Positions 51,698 to 61,056 of a stretch of DNA of 64,000 bases are shown here, one piece after another. The position numbers and the translations under genes are program-made. Source of the DNA: Dactylosporangium vinaceum (GTDB lineage Bacteria; Actinomycetota; Actinomycetes; Mycobacteriales; Micromonosporaceae); NCBI RefSeq assembly GCF_019904175.1, contig NZ_CP061913.1, positions 8,742,001 to 8,806,000 of the forward strand, in the 5' to 3' direction. A model generated the notes under the pieces. The model saw only the letters and a list, made by a program, of their open reading frames with translations. It was not told where the DNA came from and made no database searches. Numbering within the stretch: position 1 is the stretch's first letter; every line of letters begins with the position of its first letter.

Positions 51698-52096
51698 TCA
51701 ACGCGCGACCAGCGCCAGGCACACCAGCATCACGACGAGCGCAGCCCCGACGGCGGCGGGCTTCGTCCACGGGCGCCGCGGCGGCACCGGCAGGACGGCC
51801 GCGACGAGCGGCACCGCGACCGGCAGGTACACGAACAGGGCGAAGAAGAAGCCGAACACCGCCATCGGCACCAGCAGGATCGTGACGAGCAGGCAGGCGC
51901 CGCGCAGGTTGAGATAGTGCCGGAACACCAGCGGCGACGCGACAAGGGCCACGCAGATGAGGTACAGCGGCGACAGCTCGGGCAGGCTCCACATCAGCGG
52001 CACCGAGACGAGCACCGCGTAGACGACCCCGGCACCCACCGTGAGCCGATCCCAGTAGAGCGGCGGCCGTGACAAGACTTGAACGTGTTCAAACAC
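51698..52096 (-). CDS. Small membrane protein
   Basis: 132 residues, about four hydrophobic segments. The GTG at 52096 places the palindrome TTGAACGTGTTCAA within codons 2-6, so the true start may lie further in, for example GTG 52039. Function unknown. Confidence 0.55.
   Translation of the reverse strand: MFEHVQVLSRPPLYWDRLTVGAGVVYAVLVSVPLMWSLPELSPLYLICVALVASPLVFRHYLNLRGACLLVTILLVPMAVFGFFFALFVYLPVAVPLVAAVLPVPPRRPWTKPAAVGAALVVMLVCLALVAR
52079..52092. promoter_or_regulatory. TTGAAC-GT-GTTCAA operator-like site, copy 1
   Basis: Perfect 6-bp arms; an identical 14-mer occurs at 63762-63775. Both sit at the 5' end of a minus-strand membrane-protein gene. Confidence 0.55.
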
Positions 52097-52107
52097 GGGC
52101 CAAGAAT

Positions 52108-52137
52108 AACCCCCCGGCACCGCGGCACCGGGGGGTT
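52108..52137 (-). terminator. Terminator of the NlpC/P60 gene
   Basis: 10-bp perfect stem (AACCCCCCGG / CCGGGGGGTT) with a 10-nt loop, 14 bp after the stop at 52152. Confidence 0.8.
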
Positions 52138-52151
52138 CTTCGTCACACGCG

Positions 52152-53162
52152 TTACGGCCGGCCGTACCCGTACAGGCTGTCGATGTCGATCGGCGCGACC
52201 TTGACCACCGTGCGGCTGTTGGGCGCATGGATGATCTGATTGTTGCCGATGTAGATCCCGACGTGCCCGAGACCGTTGTAGAACACCAGGTCACCGGGGA
52301 CGAGCTGGCTGCGCGAGATGTGCTTGACCTTGCCCCACTGCTGCGCGGCGTTGTGCGGCAGCGAGACGCCGGCCGCCTTCCACGCGGCCATGGTCAGGCC
52401 GGAGCAGTCGTACGTGTTCGGCCCGGCCGTCGCGTAGACGTACCGCTTGCCGAGCTGGGCGCACGCGAACTTCACCACCGTGCCGGCCCCGCTGCCGCAG
52501 CCCGCCGTGGAGGAGGCGGAGGTCGAGGTCGTCGTCGTGGTGGTCGTCGTCTTCGTGGGCGTCTTGGCCTTGGCCGCCGCCGCAGCCGCAGCCGCGTCGG
52601 CCTTGCGCTGCATGTCGTCGAGCCGGGCGATGTCGCCCTCGATCTGCTTGCGCCGGGTCTCCAGCTCGGTCTTCTGCCGGGTCTGGGCGGCGAGCTGCTC
52701 GTTGAGCCGGTTCTTCTCGGTGTCGAAGGTGCCCTTCGCTGCGGAGTACGTGGCGATGTCGTGCTGCTGGTTGCGCGAGATCTGCTCGAGGGTCCCGACG
52801 CGGTCGACGAACCCGTCCGACGAGCTGGCCCCGAGCATCAGCGACAGGGTCCGCAGGTTGTTCCCGGTCTTGTACGCGTTGATCGCCACCTGCGAGGCCC
52901 CGGCTTGTGCGGCCTCCATGTCGGACTGCAGCGGCTTGAGGTCGCCCTCGAGCTTGGTGATCGCGGCCTGCGTGGCCGTCAGGTCCTCGGTGGTCTTGTT
53001 GTACTGCTCGACGACGAGCTCGAGGTCCTTGTTGCCCTTGTCGATCTTGGCCTGGATCTCGTCCGCCGAGGGATCGGCGTGCGCGGCGCAGGCCGGTGCG
53101 ACCATTGCCGCGACCGCCAGCCCGATGAGCATCGAGCGCAGCGCCGTTCGTCGGATGAACAC
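52152..53162 (-). CDS. Secreted NlpC/P60 peptidoglycan endopeptidase
   Basis: 336 residues. Signal peptide (about 1-29, AHA end), coiled coil (about 35-200), Thr/Ser/Lys linker (about 205-225), NlpC/P60 domain with catalytic Cys in YDCSGLTM (near 254) and His in GHVGIYIG (near 300). Splits stem-peptide bonds for cell separation or growth, like RipA/RipC-type enzymes. It is preceded by a c-di-AMP riboswitch, so expression follows the second messenger. Confidence 0.92.
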   Translation of the reverse strand: MFIRRTALRSMLIGLAVAAMVAPACAAHADPSADEIQAKIDKGNKDLELVVEQYNKTTEDLTATQAAITKLEGDLKPLQSDMEAAQAGASQVAINAYKTGNNLRTLSLMLGASSSDGFVDRVGTLEQISRNQQHDIATYSAAKGTFDTEKNRLNEQLAAQTRQKTELETRRKQIEGDIARLDDMQRKADAAAAAAAAKAKTPTKTTTTTTTTSTSASSTAGCGSGAGTVVKFACAQLGKRYVYATAGPNTYDCSGLTMAAWKAAGVSLPHNAAQQWGKVKHISRSQLVPGDLVFYNGLGHVGIYIGNNQIIHAPNSRTVVKVAPIDIDSLYGYGRP

Positions 53163-53180
53163 GGTTGTTCCTTCTTCCAG

Positions 53181-53320
53181 ACCGTCTACCGGGTTAGCTG
53201 ACGGGTTCGGGCGGAAAGAAGGTGCGCCCTACCGTGCGTGCACGGATTCACCCCGGGAACCTGGTTCCCCGGCTCCCGCGTCAACCCCGTCACCAGGCTC
53301 GACGCGCGACTCGGCGGTGC
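53181..53320 (-). ncRNA. c-di-AMP riboswitch (ydaO-yuaA type)
   Basis: The minus-strand leader carries conserved elements in order: CGCGGGAGCCGGGGAACC, CCCGGGGTGAATCC, CGGTAGGGCGCACC and CGAACCCGTCAGCTAACCCG. These match actinobacterial ydaO elements that precede NlpC/P60 and Rpf genes. Ends are approximate. The leader lies between the promoter and the NlpC/P60 gene. Confidence 0.9.
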
Positions 53321-53399
53321 CGTCCGGGCCACCCAGGGGTTGGGCGGCGGTAACCGGCCGACGGACCAAACGTAACGACGACATCTCGATGACCGAACC

Positions 53400-53428
53400 C
53401 TCCTAATGGACTCTTAAGGCAGACGCAA
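53400..53428 (-). promoter_or_regulatory. Probable promoter of the riboswitch transcript
   Basis: On the minus strand TTGCGT (53428-53423), a 17-bp spacer and TAGGAG (53405-53400), giving a leader of about 230 nt. Confidence 0.5.
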
Positions 53429-53469
53429 AGATCCACATTTCTCGAAAGATGACTATCGACAGCTTTCTT

Positions 53470-53487
53470 TCGAGAGAATACTCTCGA
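53470..53487. promoter_or_regulatory. Operator before the ArsR-like/MFS operon
   Basis: TCGAGAG-AATA-CTCTCGA is a perfect 7-bp-arm inverted repeat 4 nt before the ATG at 53492, with further CTTTC/GAAAG half-sites upstream. Likely autorepressor site. Confidence 0.65.
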
Positions 53488-53491
53488 CGGC

Positions 53492-54055
53492 ATGGCCGAC
53501 GACACCCCGCGGACCCTGTCCGACCCGCAGACCCTCCGAGCGCTCAGCCACCCGGTGCGCCTGGCGCTGCTCGACGCGCTGCAGGAGGGCCCGCTGACCG
53601 CCACCCAGGCCGGCGAGGCGATCGGGGAGTCCCCGACCACGTGCTCGTTCCACCTGCGGCAGCTGGCCCGCTACGGCTTCGTCGAGGAGGCCGGCGGCGG
53701 CCGCGGCCGGGTCCGCCCCTGGCGGCTGGCCCATCGCGGCTGGACCGCCCCCGCCCAGCCCGGCAATCCCGCCTTCGCCCGCGCCCAGCAGGCTCTCGAC
53801 CAGGTGCTCCTGGACCGGCTCCTGGCGCGCATCCGCCGATACGTCGACACCGCCCCGACGTACCCGGCGCAGTGGCAGGCCGCCGCGACCGGCCACACGT
53901 CGACACTGCACGTGACGGCGGCCGAGGCCGCCGAGATGGCCGCCGCCTACCGCCGGGTCACCGACGAGTTCCGCGCCCGCTGGGCCGACCGCACCGACCG
54001 CCCGGAGGGCACGCTCCCGGTCGAGGTCCTGTTCGGCGTCTACCCGGCGACATGA
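53492..54055 (+). CDS. ArsR-like winged-helix regulator
   Basis: 187 residues. The HTH (about 10-75) has HPVRLALLDAL and CSFHLRQLARYGFV, similar to the regulator at 4502. Overlaps the MFS start by 4 nt (ATGA). Expected to repress its own operon until the MFS substrate binds. Confidence 0.85.
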   Translation: MADDTPRTLSDPQTLRALSHPVRLALLDALQEGPLTATQAGEAIGESPTTCSFHLRQLARYGFVEEAGGGRGRVRPWRLAHRGWTAPAQPGNPAFARAQQALDQVLLDRLLARIRRYVDTAPTYPAQWQAAATGHTSTLHVTAAEAAEMAAAYRRVTDEFRARWADRTDRPEGTLPVEVLFGVYPAT

Positions 54056-55254
54056 GCGCCCGCCGTCTCCTGCAGGAGAGGCAGTGCCGGCGGTTCTTCG
54101 CCGCCCAGACCCTGTCACTGCTGGGCGACAGCGCGCTCTGGCTGGCCTGCGGCATCTGGGTGAAGACGCTCACCGGCAGCAACAGCGCGGCCGCACTGAC
54201 ATTCCTGTGCTTCACCGCCCCGGCGCTGCTGGCCCCGGCGGCGGGCCTGCTCGTCGACCGCCTCCCCCACCGCCCCCTGCTCATCGCGGCCGACCTGGCC
54301 GGCGCCGCCATCCTCACCCCGCTCCTGCTGGTCCACGACCGCGGCGACGTCTGGCTCATCTACGCCGTGATGGCGCTCTACGGCCTGCTCAACATCGTGA
54401 TCGCTCCGGCGCAGTCGGCGCTGCTGACGGTACTGCTGCCGCCGTCTCTGCTGCCCGACGCCAACGCCCTGCTCCGGACCGTCCAGCAGGGCCTGCGCAT
54501 CCTGGCCCCACTGGCCGGCGCGGGCCTGTTCACGCTGCTGGGAGGCCACGCGGTGGCGCTGCTGGACATGCTGACATTCCTGGCCGCGGCGGTACTGCTC
54601 CGGCCGTGCGCACCCCTCGCGCGGCCCGACGCCACCGGCCGCGCCACCGCGCGGCCCGACAAGCGGATCAGCGCCGGTTTCCGCTTCCTGCTGTCCACCC
54701 CGCCCCTGCGCCGCCTGACCCTCGCGGCCGCCATCGCCACGCTGGCCTTCGGCACCGGCGAGGCGACCGTGTACGCGATCATCGACCGGGCCCTGCACCG
54801 CCCGCCGCAGTTCGCCGGCGTCACCCAGACGCTGCAGGGCCTGGGCGCCATCGCCGGCGGCCTCCTGACGGCGGCCGCCATCCGCCGCCGGGGCGAGCTG
54901 CACACCATCACGGCCGGCCTGGCGCTCCTGGCCGCGGCGACGCTGCTGCTGAGCACTCCGTGGCCGCTGCCGGTGCTGACCGGCATGCTCCTGGCCGGCG
55001 CCGCGTTGACGAGCATCGTCATCGCCCTGATCACGCTGCTGCAGCGCCAGGCGCCCCACCACCTCCAGGGCCGCGTGTACGCCGCGTTCGAACTCTGCGC
55101 CACCGCCCCCCAGACCGCCGGCCTGGCCGCGGGCGCCGCCCTGATCACAGCCCTGGACTACCGGCTGCTCCTGCTGGCGGCCGCCACCGGCCTCCTCCTG
55201 GCCACGGCCCTGCTGGCCACCCGGCAACGCACACCGGCACGCCGACCGACCTGA
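54052..55254 (+). CDS. MFS efflux transporter
   Basis: 400 residues, about 12 transmembrane helices, resembling macrolide-type or enterobactin-type MFS exporters (RRFFAAQTLSLLGDSALW start). Coupled to the ArsR-like repressor, so probably a drug or metabolite exporter induced by its substrate. Confidence 0.83.
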   Translation: MSARRLLQERQCRRFFAAQTLSLLGDSALWLACGIWVKTLTGSNSAAALTFLCFTAPALLAPAAGLLVDRLPHRPLLIAADLAGAAILTPLLLVHDRGDVWLIYAVMALYGLLNIVIAPAQSALLTVLLPPSLLPDANALLRTVQQGLRILAPLAGAGLFTLLGGHAVALLDMLTFLAAAVLLRPCAPLARPDATGRATARPDKRISAGFRFLLSTPPLRRLTLAAAIATLAFGTGEATVYAIIDRALHRPPQFAGVTQTLQGLGAIAGGLLTAAAIRRRGELHTITAGLALLAAATLLLSTPWPLPVLTGMLLAGAALTSIVIALITLLQRQAPHHLQGRVYAAFELCATAPQTAGLAAGAALITALDYRLLLLAAATGLLLATALLATRQRTPARRPT

Positions 55255-55354
55255 ACCCCGGCCCCGCGAGCGCCCCCTCGGGCGAGCCCGCGCCCGTCAC
55301 GAGACCGCGGACGGCGCCGGGCGCCAGGCGCCCGGCGGTGCGTACGATGCGGCC

Positions 55355-55615
55355 ATGCAGCACATCGCCGTGACCGATCAGGGCATCACGATCACAGCGG
55401 TGATCGCTCCCGTGCTGTCCATGTACGGCAAGCAGATGCGGCCCGGCGCCACGGTGGTCAGCGAGATGCCGTGGGACGAGATCAGCGGGGTCTCACTCGA
55501 CGATGCCGTGCTGACGGTGGACCTGGTCTTCGGCGAGTACATCGAGGTCCACGCGAGCGACGAGGGCTACGCCGAAGCCGTGCGTGAGCTCACCCGGGCC
55601 GGCCGGCTGCCCTGA
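55355..55615 (+). CDS. Small conserved-looking protein, function unknown
   Basis: 86 residues, acidic and beta-rich in appearance (begins MQHIAVTDQGITITAVI). No motif recognised. Lies alone, followed by convergent genes. Confidence 0.5.
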   Translation: MQHIAVTDQGITITAVIAPVLSMYGKQMRPGATVVSEMPWDEISGVSLDDAVLTVDLVFGEYIEVHASDEGYAEAVRELTRAGRLP

Positions 55616-55668
55616 GCGGGAGGCCGGCGGACGTGAACGGAAGCCGCCGGATGGGAGCGAAGGCCGCC

Positions 55669-55968
55669 TCAGCCGCCGGCCATCGCCCCGATGATCAGCA
55701 ACGGCTCGCGTCCGGCGGCGACCGGGTCCGGCAGTGGCGTGTCCGGTGCGGAGTTGGAGAGGTCCTCCTCGCACGCGTAGAAGCGCACGAACGCCCGCCG
55801 CCGCCCGGTCCCCCGGTCGCGAAGCGTGCCCCGCAGCACCGGAAACCGCTCCTCCAGCGCGTCAAGCACGGCGCCGAGGGTCGTCGGCGGCCCCGGCACC
55901 GACAGCTCCACCTCGTGCCCGGCCCGGGCCAGGTTGCGCAGGTGCGGGGGCAGCACGACGCGGATCAC
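55669..55968 (-). CDS. MoaD/ThiS-like small protein
   Basis: 99 residues, beta-grasp type, ending in Gly-Gly, as needed for activation of MoaD/ThiS-type sulfur carriers. It starts at GTG 55968, which overlaps the stop of the upstream BNR gene (GTGA). It may carry sulfur or act as a protein tag; no partner E1-like enzyme is in the window. Confidence 0.75.
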   Translation of the reverse strand: MIRVVLPPHLRNLARAGHEVELSVPGPPTTLGAVLDALEERFPVLRGTLRDRGTGRRRAFVRFYACEEDLSNSAPDTPLPDPVAAGREPLLIIGAMAGG

Positions 55969-57080
55969 GGCAGGACCTGCACCTCGACCGACAGCACCGC
56001 GGGCAGGTCGCGCACGATCGGCGCCCACGAGTCGCCGCTGTCGGCGGAGCAGTACACCTGGCCGCCGGTGGTGCCGAAGTACACCCCGCAGGAGTCGAGC
56101 GTGTCCACCGCCATGGCGTCACGCAGCACGTTCACGTAGCAGTGCTCCTGGGGCAGACCCCGGGTGAGCGGCTGCCATTCGTCACCGCCGGAGCGGGAGC
56201 GGTACACCCGGAGCCTTCCGTCGGGAACGTAGTGCTCGGAGTCGCTCGTGATCGGCACGACGTAGACGGTGTCCGGCTCGTGCGCGTGAACGGCGATGGG
56301 GAAGCCGAAGTCGCTCGGGAGGTCGCCGCTGATCTCCCGCCATGACTCGCCGCTGTCGTCGGTGCGCATGACGTCCCAGTGCTTCTGCATGAACAGCACG
56401 TCAGGGCGGGTCGGGTGCATGGCCAGCCGGTGCACGCAGTGGCCGACCTCGGCGTCCGGGTCCGGGATCTGGCCGGAGACGAGACCGCGGTTGATCGGCC
56501 GCCAGGTCTGCCCGGCGTCGTCGGACCGGAACGCTCCGGCGGCGGAGATCGCGACGTAGATCCGGTCGCGGTGGACCGGGTCGAGGATGATCGTGTGCAG
56601 GCACATGCCGCCGGCGCCGGGCTGCCAGCGCGGGCCCGACTCGTGGTTGCGCAGGCCGGTCAGCTCGTGCCACTCGCGGCCGCCGTCGGTGGAGCGGTAC
56701 AGCGCGGCGTCCTCGCCCCCGGCGTAGACGGTGTCCGGGTCGTCGCGGGACGGCTCGAGGTGCCAGATGCGCTTGAACTCCCACGGCCGCGGGGTGCCGT
56801 CGTACCAGAGGTGCTCGCCGACCGCGCCGCGGTAGGCGAAGTCGTTGCCGACCGGCTCCCACGTGCGGCCGCCGTCGTCCGAGCGCTGGATCAGCTGCCC
56901 GAACCAGCCGCCCGACTGCGACGCGTACAGGCGGTCGGGGTCCGCGGCTGACGCGTTGACGTGGAACACCTCCCAGCCGCCGAAGTGCGGGCCGTCGACT
57001 GTCCAGTCCTTGCGCGTGCCGTCGGCGGTGAGGACGAACGCTCCCTTGCGCGTCCCCACCAGCACCCGTACTGCGGTCAT
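55965..57080 (-). CDS. BNR-repeat (sialidase/VPS10-like) beta-propeller protein
   Basis: 371 residues. Asp-box-like motifs recur (SDDGGRTW, STDGGREW, SDDAGQTW, TDDSGESW, SADSGDSW), the hallmark of BNR propellers. No signal peptide, so cytosolic. Sialidase activity is not supported by an Arg triad. Coupled to the MoaD-like gene, which suggests a shared but unknown function. Confidence 0.8.
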   Translation of the reverse strand: MTAVRVLVGTRKGAFVLTADGTRKDWTVDGPHFGGWEVFHVNASAADPDRLYASQSGGWFGQLIQRSDDGGRTWEPVGNDFAYRGAVGEHLWYDGTPRPWEFKRIWHLEPSRDDPDTVYAGGEDAALYRSTDGGREWHELTGLRNHESGPRWQPGAGGMCLHTIILDPVHRDRIYVAISAAGAFRSDDAGQTWRPINRGLVSGQIPDPDAEVGHCVHRLAMHPTRPDVLFMQKHWDVMRTDDSGESWREISGDLPSDFGFPIAVHAHEPDTVYVVPITSDSEHYVPDGRLRVYRSRSGGDEWQPLTRGLPQEHCYVNVLRDAMAVDTLDSCGVYFGTTGGQVYCSADSGDSWAPIVRDLPAVLSVEVQVLP

Positions 57081-57246
57081 GGCGCCACCTCCGCCCCGGA
57101 TACTGCCACGGATCCACCCGCCTCGGCGCGGACAACGCCCCGAAGAGGTACCCGCGCCGCGGTCGTGCCGCGGCATCACCGTCGGCCGGCCGGCCGGGCG
57201 GCGCGGCCGCCGTGGCGCTACCGGACCGGGAAGAGCAGCGCCCGCC

Positions 57247-58698
57247 TCACCGCACGCCGCTCAGCAGCCGCCGGATCAGCGGCGTCAGCGCGGCCAGCAG
57301 CGCGCCGACGAGCAGGGCCGCGATGCCCAGGATGCCGAAGTACCAGGTCTCGTCGTCCGCGCTGTAGTAGCGGGCGAGCACCCCCGAGATCGCCGTGCCG
57401 AGCGCCACCGACAGGAAGAACAGGGCCACCGTCTGCGTGCGGAACGCGGCCGGCGCGACCTTCGTGGCCAGGGACAGCCCGACCGGCGACAGCAGCAGCT
57501 CGGCGACCGTGAACACCAGCAGAATCCCGGCCAGCGCGAGCAGCGGCGCGCTGTTCGGGCCGCCGCCGGCCAGCGGCAGGAACAGCAGGAAGCCCAGGCC
57601 CATGACGGCGGTGCCGGCCGCGAACTTGGCGGGCGTCGACGGCTGCCGGTCGCCCAGCCGGGTCCAGATCGCGGCGAACGTACCCGACAGCACGATGATG
57701 AACACCGGATTGATCGACTGCACCCACGACACCGGCATCTCCCACCCGAGGATCGAGCGGTCCAGCCGCTGGTCGGAGTACACGGTCACGACGGTGAACT
57801 GCTGCTGGTACAGCGACCAGAACACGACGCTGGCCAGGAACATCGGGATGAACGCGAGCATCCGGCGCCGCTCGACGCGGGTGACGGTCCGGGCGGTCAG
57901 GATGACGCCGAAGTACGCGACCGAGGCGACGGCGCTGACCACCACGACGATCGTCGCCAGGTGCCGCGCCGGCAGCAGCCCCATGACCGCGGCCCCGGCG
58001 ATGACCGCCACCGCGGCCACCCCGGCCACCGCGACCAGCCGGCGGCGCTCGGGCGGGAGCGGGTTCGGCACCTCCCGGGCCGGCCCGGCCAGGCTCCGGC
58101 GCCCGAAGGTGTACTGCACCAGCCCCACCGCCATCCCCAGCGCGGCCAGCGCGAAGCCGTAATGGAACCCGGCCTCCTGCTGCAGCAGGCCCGTGAGCAG
58201 CGGCCCGGCCAGCGCCCCGAGGTTGATGCCGAGGTAGAACAGCGAGAACCCGGCGTCGCGGCGCGGGTCGTCCGGCGGGTACAGCCCGCCGACGAGCGCC
58301 GTCGCGTTCGCCTTCACCCCGCCGCTGCCCACGGCGATGAGGATCAGCCCGGCGGCCACACCGGTGAGCCCCGGCAGCACTGCGAGGCAGATGTGCCCGG
58401 CCATGACGAGCGCAGCGCTGGCGAACAGCACCCGTTCGGGTCCGAACAACCTGTCGGCCGCCCAGGCACCGAGGATCGTCGACAGGTAGACCGCCCCGCC
58501 GTACGCGCCGACGATGCTCGTGGCGGTGGTCTCGTCGACGCCGAGCCCGCCCCGCGCGGCCGAGTAGTACAGGTAGATGAGCAGGATGCCCTGCATGCCG
58601 TAGAACGAGAACCGCTCCCACAGCTCGACGCCGAACAGGTTCGCGAGCACCCTGGGCTGTCCGAAGAACGTCCGCTCCCGCGCCTCCCGCACCGTCAT
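57247..58698 (-). CDS. POT-family proton-coupled oligopeptide transporter
   Basis: 483 residues, about 14 transmembrane helices. POT signatures: ELWERFSFYGM near residue 25, GSGGVKAN, FYLGINLGA. Imports di- and tripeptides with protons. ATG 58698 chosen; TTG 58704 is an alternative. Confidence 0.9.
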   Translation of the reverse strand: MTVREARERTFFGQPRVLANLFGVELWERFSFYGMQGILLIYLYYSAARGGLGVDETTATSIVGAYGGAVYLSTILGAWAADRLFGPERVLFASAALVMAGHICLAVLPGLTGVAAGLILIAVGSGGVKANATALVGGLYPPDDPRRDAGFSLFYLGINLGALAGPLLTGLLQQEAGFHYGFALAALGMAVGLVQYTFGRRSLAGPAREVPNPLPPERRRLVAVAGVAAVAVIAGAAVMGLLPARHLATIVVVVSAVASVAYFGVILTARTVTRVERRRMLAFIPMFLASVVFWSLYQQQFTVVTVYSDQRLDRSILGWEMPVSWVQSINPVFIIVLSGTFAAIWTRLGDRQPSTPAKFAAGTAVMGLGFLLFLPLAGGGPNSAPLLALAGILLVFTVAELLLSPVGLSLATKVAPAAFRTQTVALFFLSVALGTAISGVLARYYSADDETWYFGILGIAALLVGALLAALTPLIRRLLSGVR

Positions 58699-58747
58699 AC
58701 CCAACGCGCCTACCCCCCACGGGCCGGGTCATGCCTCGCCGGAGCGA

Positions 58748-59641
58748 TTAATCGCCGTCGATCCGCAGCAGTGCCGCCGCGTCATCCAGAAACCGGTCCT
58801 CGGCCGCGGCACAGGCGGGCGACACGTCACGCAGCGTCGGGAAGTTGTGCACCAGCCCCGGCTCGCAGCGGTGCACCACCGCCACCCCGGCCTCCCGCAG
58901 CCGGGCGGCGTACGCGTCACCCTCGTCGCGCAGCGGATCGTGCTCCGCCGTCACGATCACGGCCGGCGGCAGCTGCCGGAGATCAGTCCGCAGCAGGCTG
59001 ACCTGAGCCGACTGCCGCAGCGCCGGATCGGGCAGCCACATCGCCACCCACTCGCGCAGCACGTCGGCATCGAGCAGCCACCCCCGCGCCTTCTGCTCGA
59101 CACTCGCCGAGCCGAGCGAGGGATCAGTGTTCGGACAAACCAGAAGCTGAGCCGTCAGGTGTACCTCCCCGAGCACGCGGATCGCGGCAAGCATCGCGAT
59201 CAGCCCACCGGCCGAGTCCCCCGCCACCGCCACGCCGCGACCGCCGCCGCCCACCGCCGCGAGCACGGCGACGGCATCGTCGACCGCCGCCGGCCACGGA
59301 TGCTCCGGCGCCCGCCGGTAGCCGACCGCGACGACTGTCGCCCCGGTGGCCGCGGCGAGCCGCCGCACCTGCGGATCGTGCGTGTCCAGGTCCCCGAGCA
59401 CGAACCCGCCGCCGTGGCAGTACACGATGACGGCGGAGCGCCCGGGCCGGTACACCCGCACCGGCACGCCGCCCAGCACCGCGTCGGCGGTGGCCATCGC
59501 CGGCCCCGGCCCGCGCAGCGCCGCCCGCGCCCGCGCCGCCCGGCGCAGCTCGGCAATGCTCGGTGCGGCACCGCCCGGCGGCGACGCGGCCGCCCGCAAC
59601 ACTGCGGCGAGCTGCTCATCGGCGATGAAGTCTGCGGGCAC
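58748..59641 (-). CDS. HSL-family alpha/beta hydrolase (esterase)
   Basis: 297 residues. The HGGGF oxyanion motif is at 76-80 and the nucleophile Ser143 in GDSAGG, with a late His in HNF. Family esterases act on short acyl esters. GTG start. Confidence 0.88.
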   Translation of the reverse strand: MPADFIADEQLAAVLRAAASPPGGAAPSIAELRRAARARAALRGPGPAMATADAVLGGVPVRVYRPGRSAVIVYCHGGGFVLGDLDTHDPQVRRLAAATGATVVAVGYRRAPEHPWPAAVDDAVAVLAAVGGGGRGVAVAGDSAGGLIAMLAAIRVLGEVHLTAQLLVCPNTDPSLGSASVEQKARGWLLDADVLREWVAMWLPDPALRQSAQVSLLRTDLRQLPPAVIVTAEHDPLRDEGDAYAARLREAGVAVVHRCEPGLVHNFPTLRDVSPACAAAEDRFLDDAAALLRIDGD

Positions 59642-59763
59642 GGCCCCATGCTAGGGCGCCCGGCACCGCCGGCCCCGCGGTGTCCACGACCGGTTCGCCA
59701 CCCACGAGCGCACGGCCTACGTGCGCCGCGGCCGGGCCTGGTGCCCGGACTAGCCTCACACGC

Positions 59764-61011
59764 ATGAGGCGATGGTCCGACCATTCCATTTTCTGGCAGG
59801 TGTACCCGCTCGGCTTCACCGATGCGCTGAACGCGGCACCCGGGCACCGGCTGACCCGGCTTGTCGACTGGCTCGACTACGCCGTCGAGCTCGGGGTGTC
59901 GGGGCTGCAGCTCGGCCCGATATTCGCCGCCGAGACACACGGCTACGACACGCTCGACCACCTGCGCATCGACCCCCGCCTCGGCGACGACGCCGACTGG
60001 GACGAGCTGGCCGCGGCGTGCCGGGACCGGGGCCTGCGCCTGCTGCTCGACGGCGTGTTCAACCACGTCGGCCGCGGCTTCAAGGCCCCGGAGCACTGGT
60101 TTCGCCGGACCGGCCCGGCCCCCGACGACCTCGCGGTGTTCGAGGGCCACCACGGCCTCGTCGCGCTGAACCACGACGAGCCCGAGGTCCTCGCCTACGT
60201 CGTCCAGGTGATGGACCACTGGCTGCGCCGGGGCGCATCGGGCTGGCGGCTCGATGCCGCATACGCCGTCCCGCCCGGGTTCTGGCGCGCGGCCCTGGAC
60301 CAGGTCCGCCCGCACCACCCGGAGGCCTGGTTCACCGGCGAGGTGATCCACGGCGACTACCCGGCCTACCTCGCCGCGAGCGGGCTCGACTCGATCACGC
60401 AGTACGAGCTGTGGAAGGCGATCTGGAGCAGCCTCAACGACGGCAACTTCTTCGAGCTCGCCTGGTCGCTGGAGCGCCACAACGGCGTGCTGGAGGCCGG
60501 GCTGCCGCTGACGTTCGTGGGCAACCACGACGTCACCCGCCTGGCCACCCGGCTCACCGACGACCGCCACCTCGGCCACGCCCTGGCCGTGCTGTTCACG
60601 GTGGGCGGCGCCCCGAGCGTGTACTACGGCGACGAACAGGCGTTCCGCGGCCTCAAGGAGGACCGCCCCGGTGGCGACGACGCCGTCCGCCCCGCGTTCC
60701 CGGCCGGCCCCGCCGACCTGGCCCCGTTCGGCTGGCCGGTGTACCGCCTCCACCAACGCCTCATCGGCCTGCGCCGCCGCCACCCGTGGCTCGCTCGCGC
60801 CCGCACCCGCCCGCAGCACCTGGCGAACACCGCTGTCGCCCTGGTCTCCACCGCCGCCGACGAGCGGATCGTCACGCTGCTCAACACCGGCGACACGGCG
60901 GTGACCTTCTCGGTCGACGTCACCGGCCTGGCCCTGGCCGAGTCGGACAACCCCGGCGACGCCCGGACCCTGACGACCGTCCCGCCGCACGGCTGGTCGA
61001 TCCTCGCCTGA
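59764..61011 (+). CDS. GH13 alpha-amylase-family glycosidase
   Basis: 415 residues, no signal peptide. The four conserved regions are present: DGVFNH (96-101), GWRLDAAY with nucleophile Asp164, GEVIHG with acid/base Glu193, and NHD with Asp256. Likely an intracellular alpha-glucan or trehalose-related enzyme; exact subfamily not assigned. It lacks the longer C-terminal domain of many amylases. Confidence 0.9.
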   Translation: MRRWSDHSIFWQVYPLGFTDALNAAPGHRLTRLVDWLDYAVELGVSGLQLGPIFAAETHGYDTLDHLRIDPRLGDDADWDELAAACRDRGLRLLLDGVFNHVGRGFKAPEHWFRRTGPAPDDLAVFEGHHGLVALNHDEPEVLAYVVQVMDHWLRRGASGWRLDAAYAVPPGFWRAALDQVRPHHPEAWFTGEVIHGDYPAYLAASGLDSITQYELWKAIWSSLNDGNFFELAWSLERHNGVLEAGLPLTFVGNHDVTRLATRLTDDRHLGHALAVLFTVGGAPSVYYGDEQAFRGLKEDRPGGDDAVRPAFPAGPADLAPFGWPVYRLHQRLIGLRRRHPWLARARTRPQHLANTAVALVSTAADERIVTLLNTGDTAVTFSVDVTGLALAESDNPGDARTLTTVPPHGWSILA

Positions 61012-61056
61012 GCCGCACGGCGGCGGCGGCCGCCGCCGTGGGCTCGGGGCGGGGCG

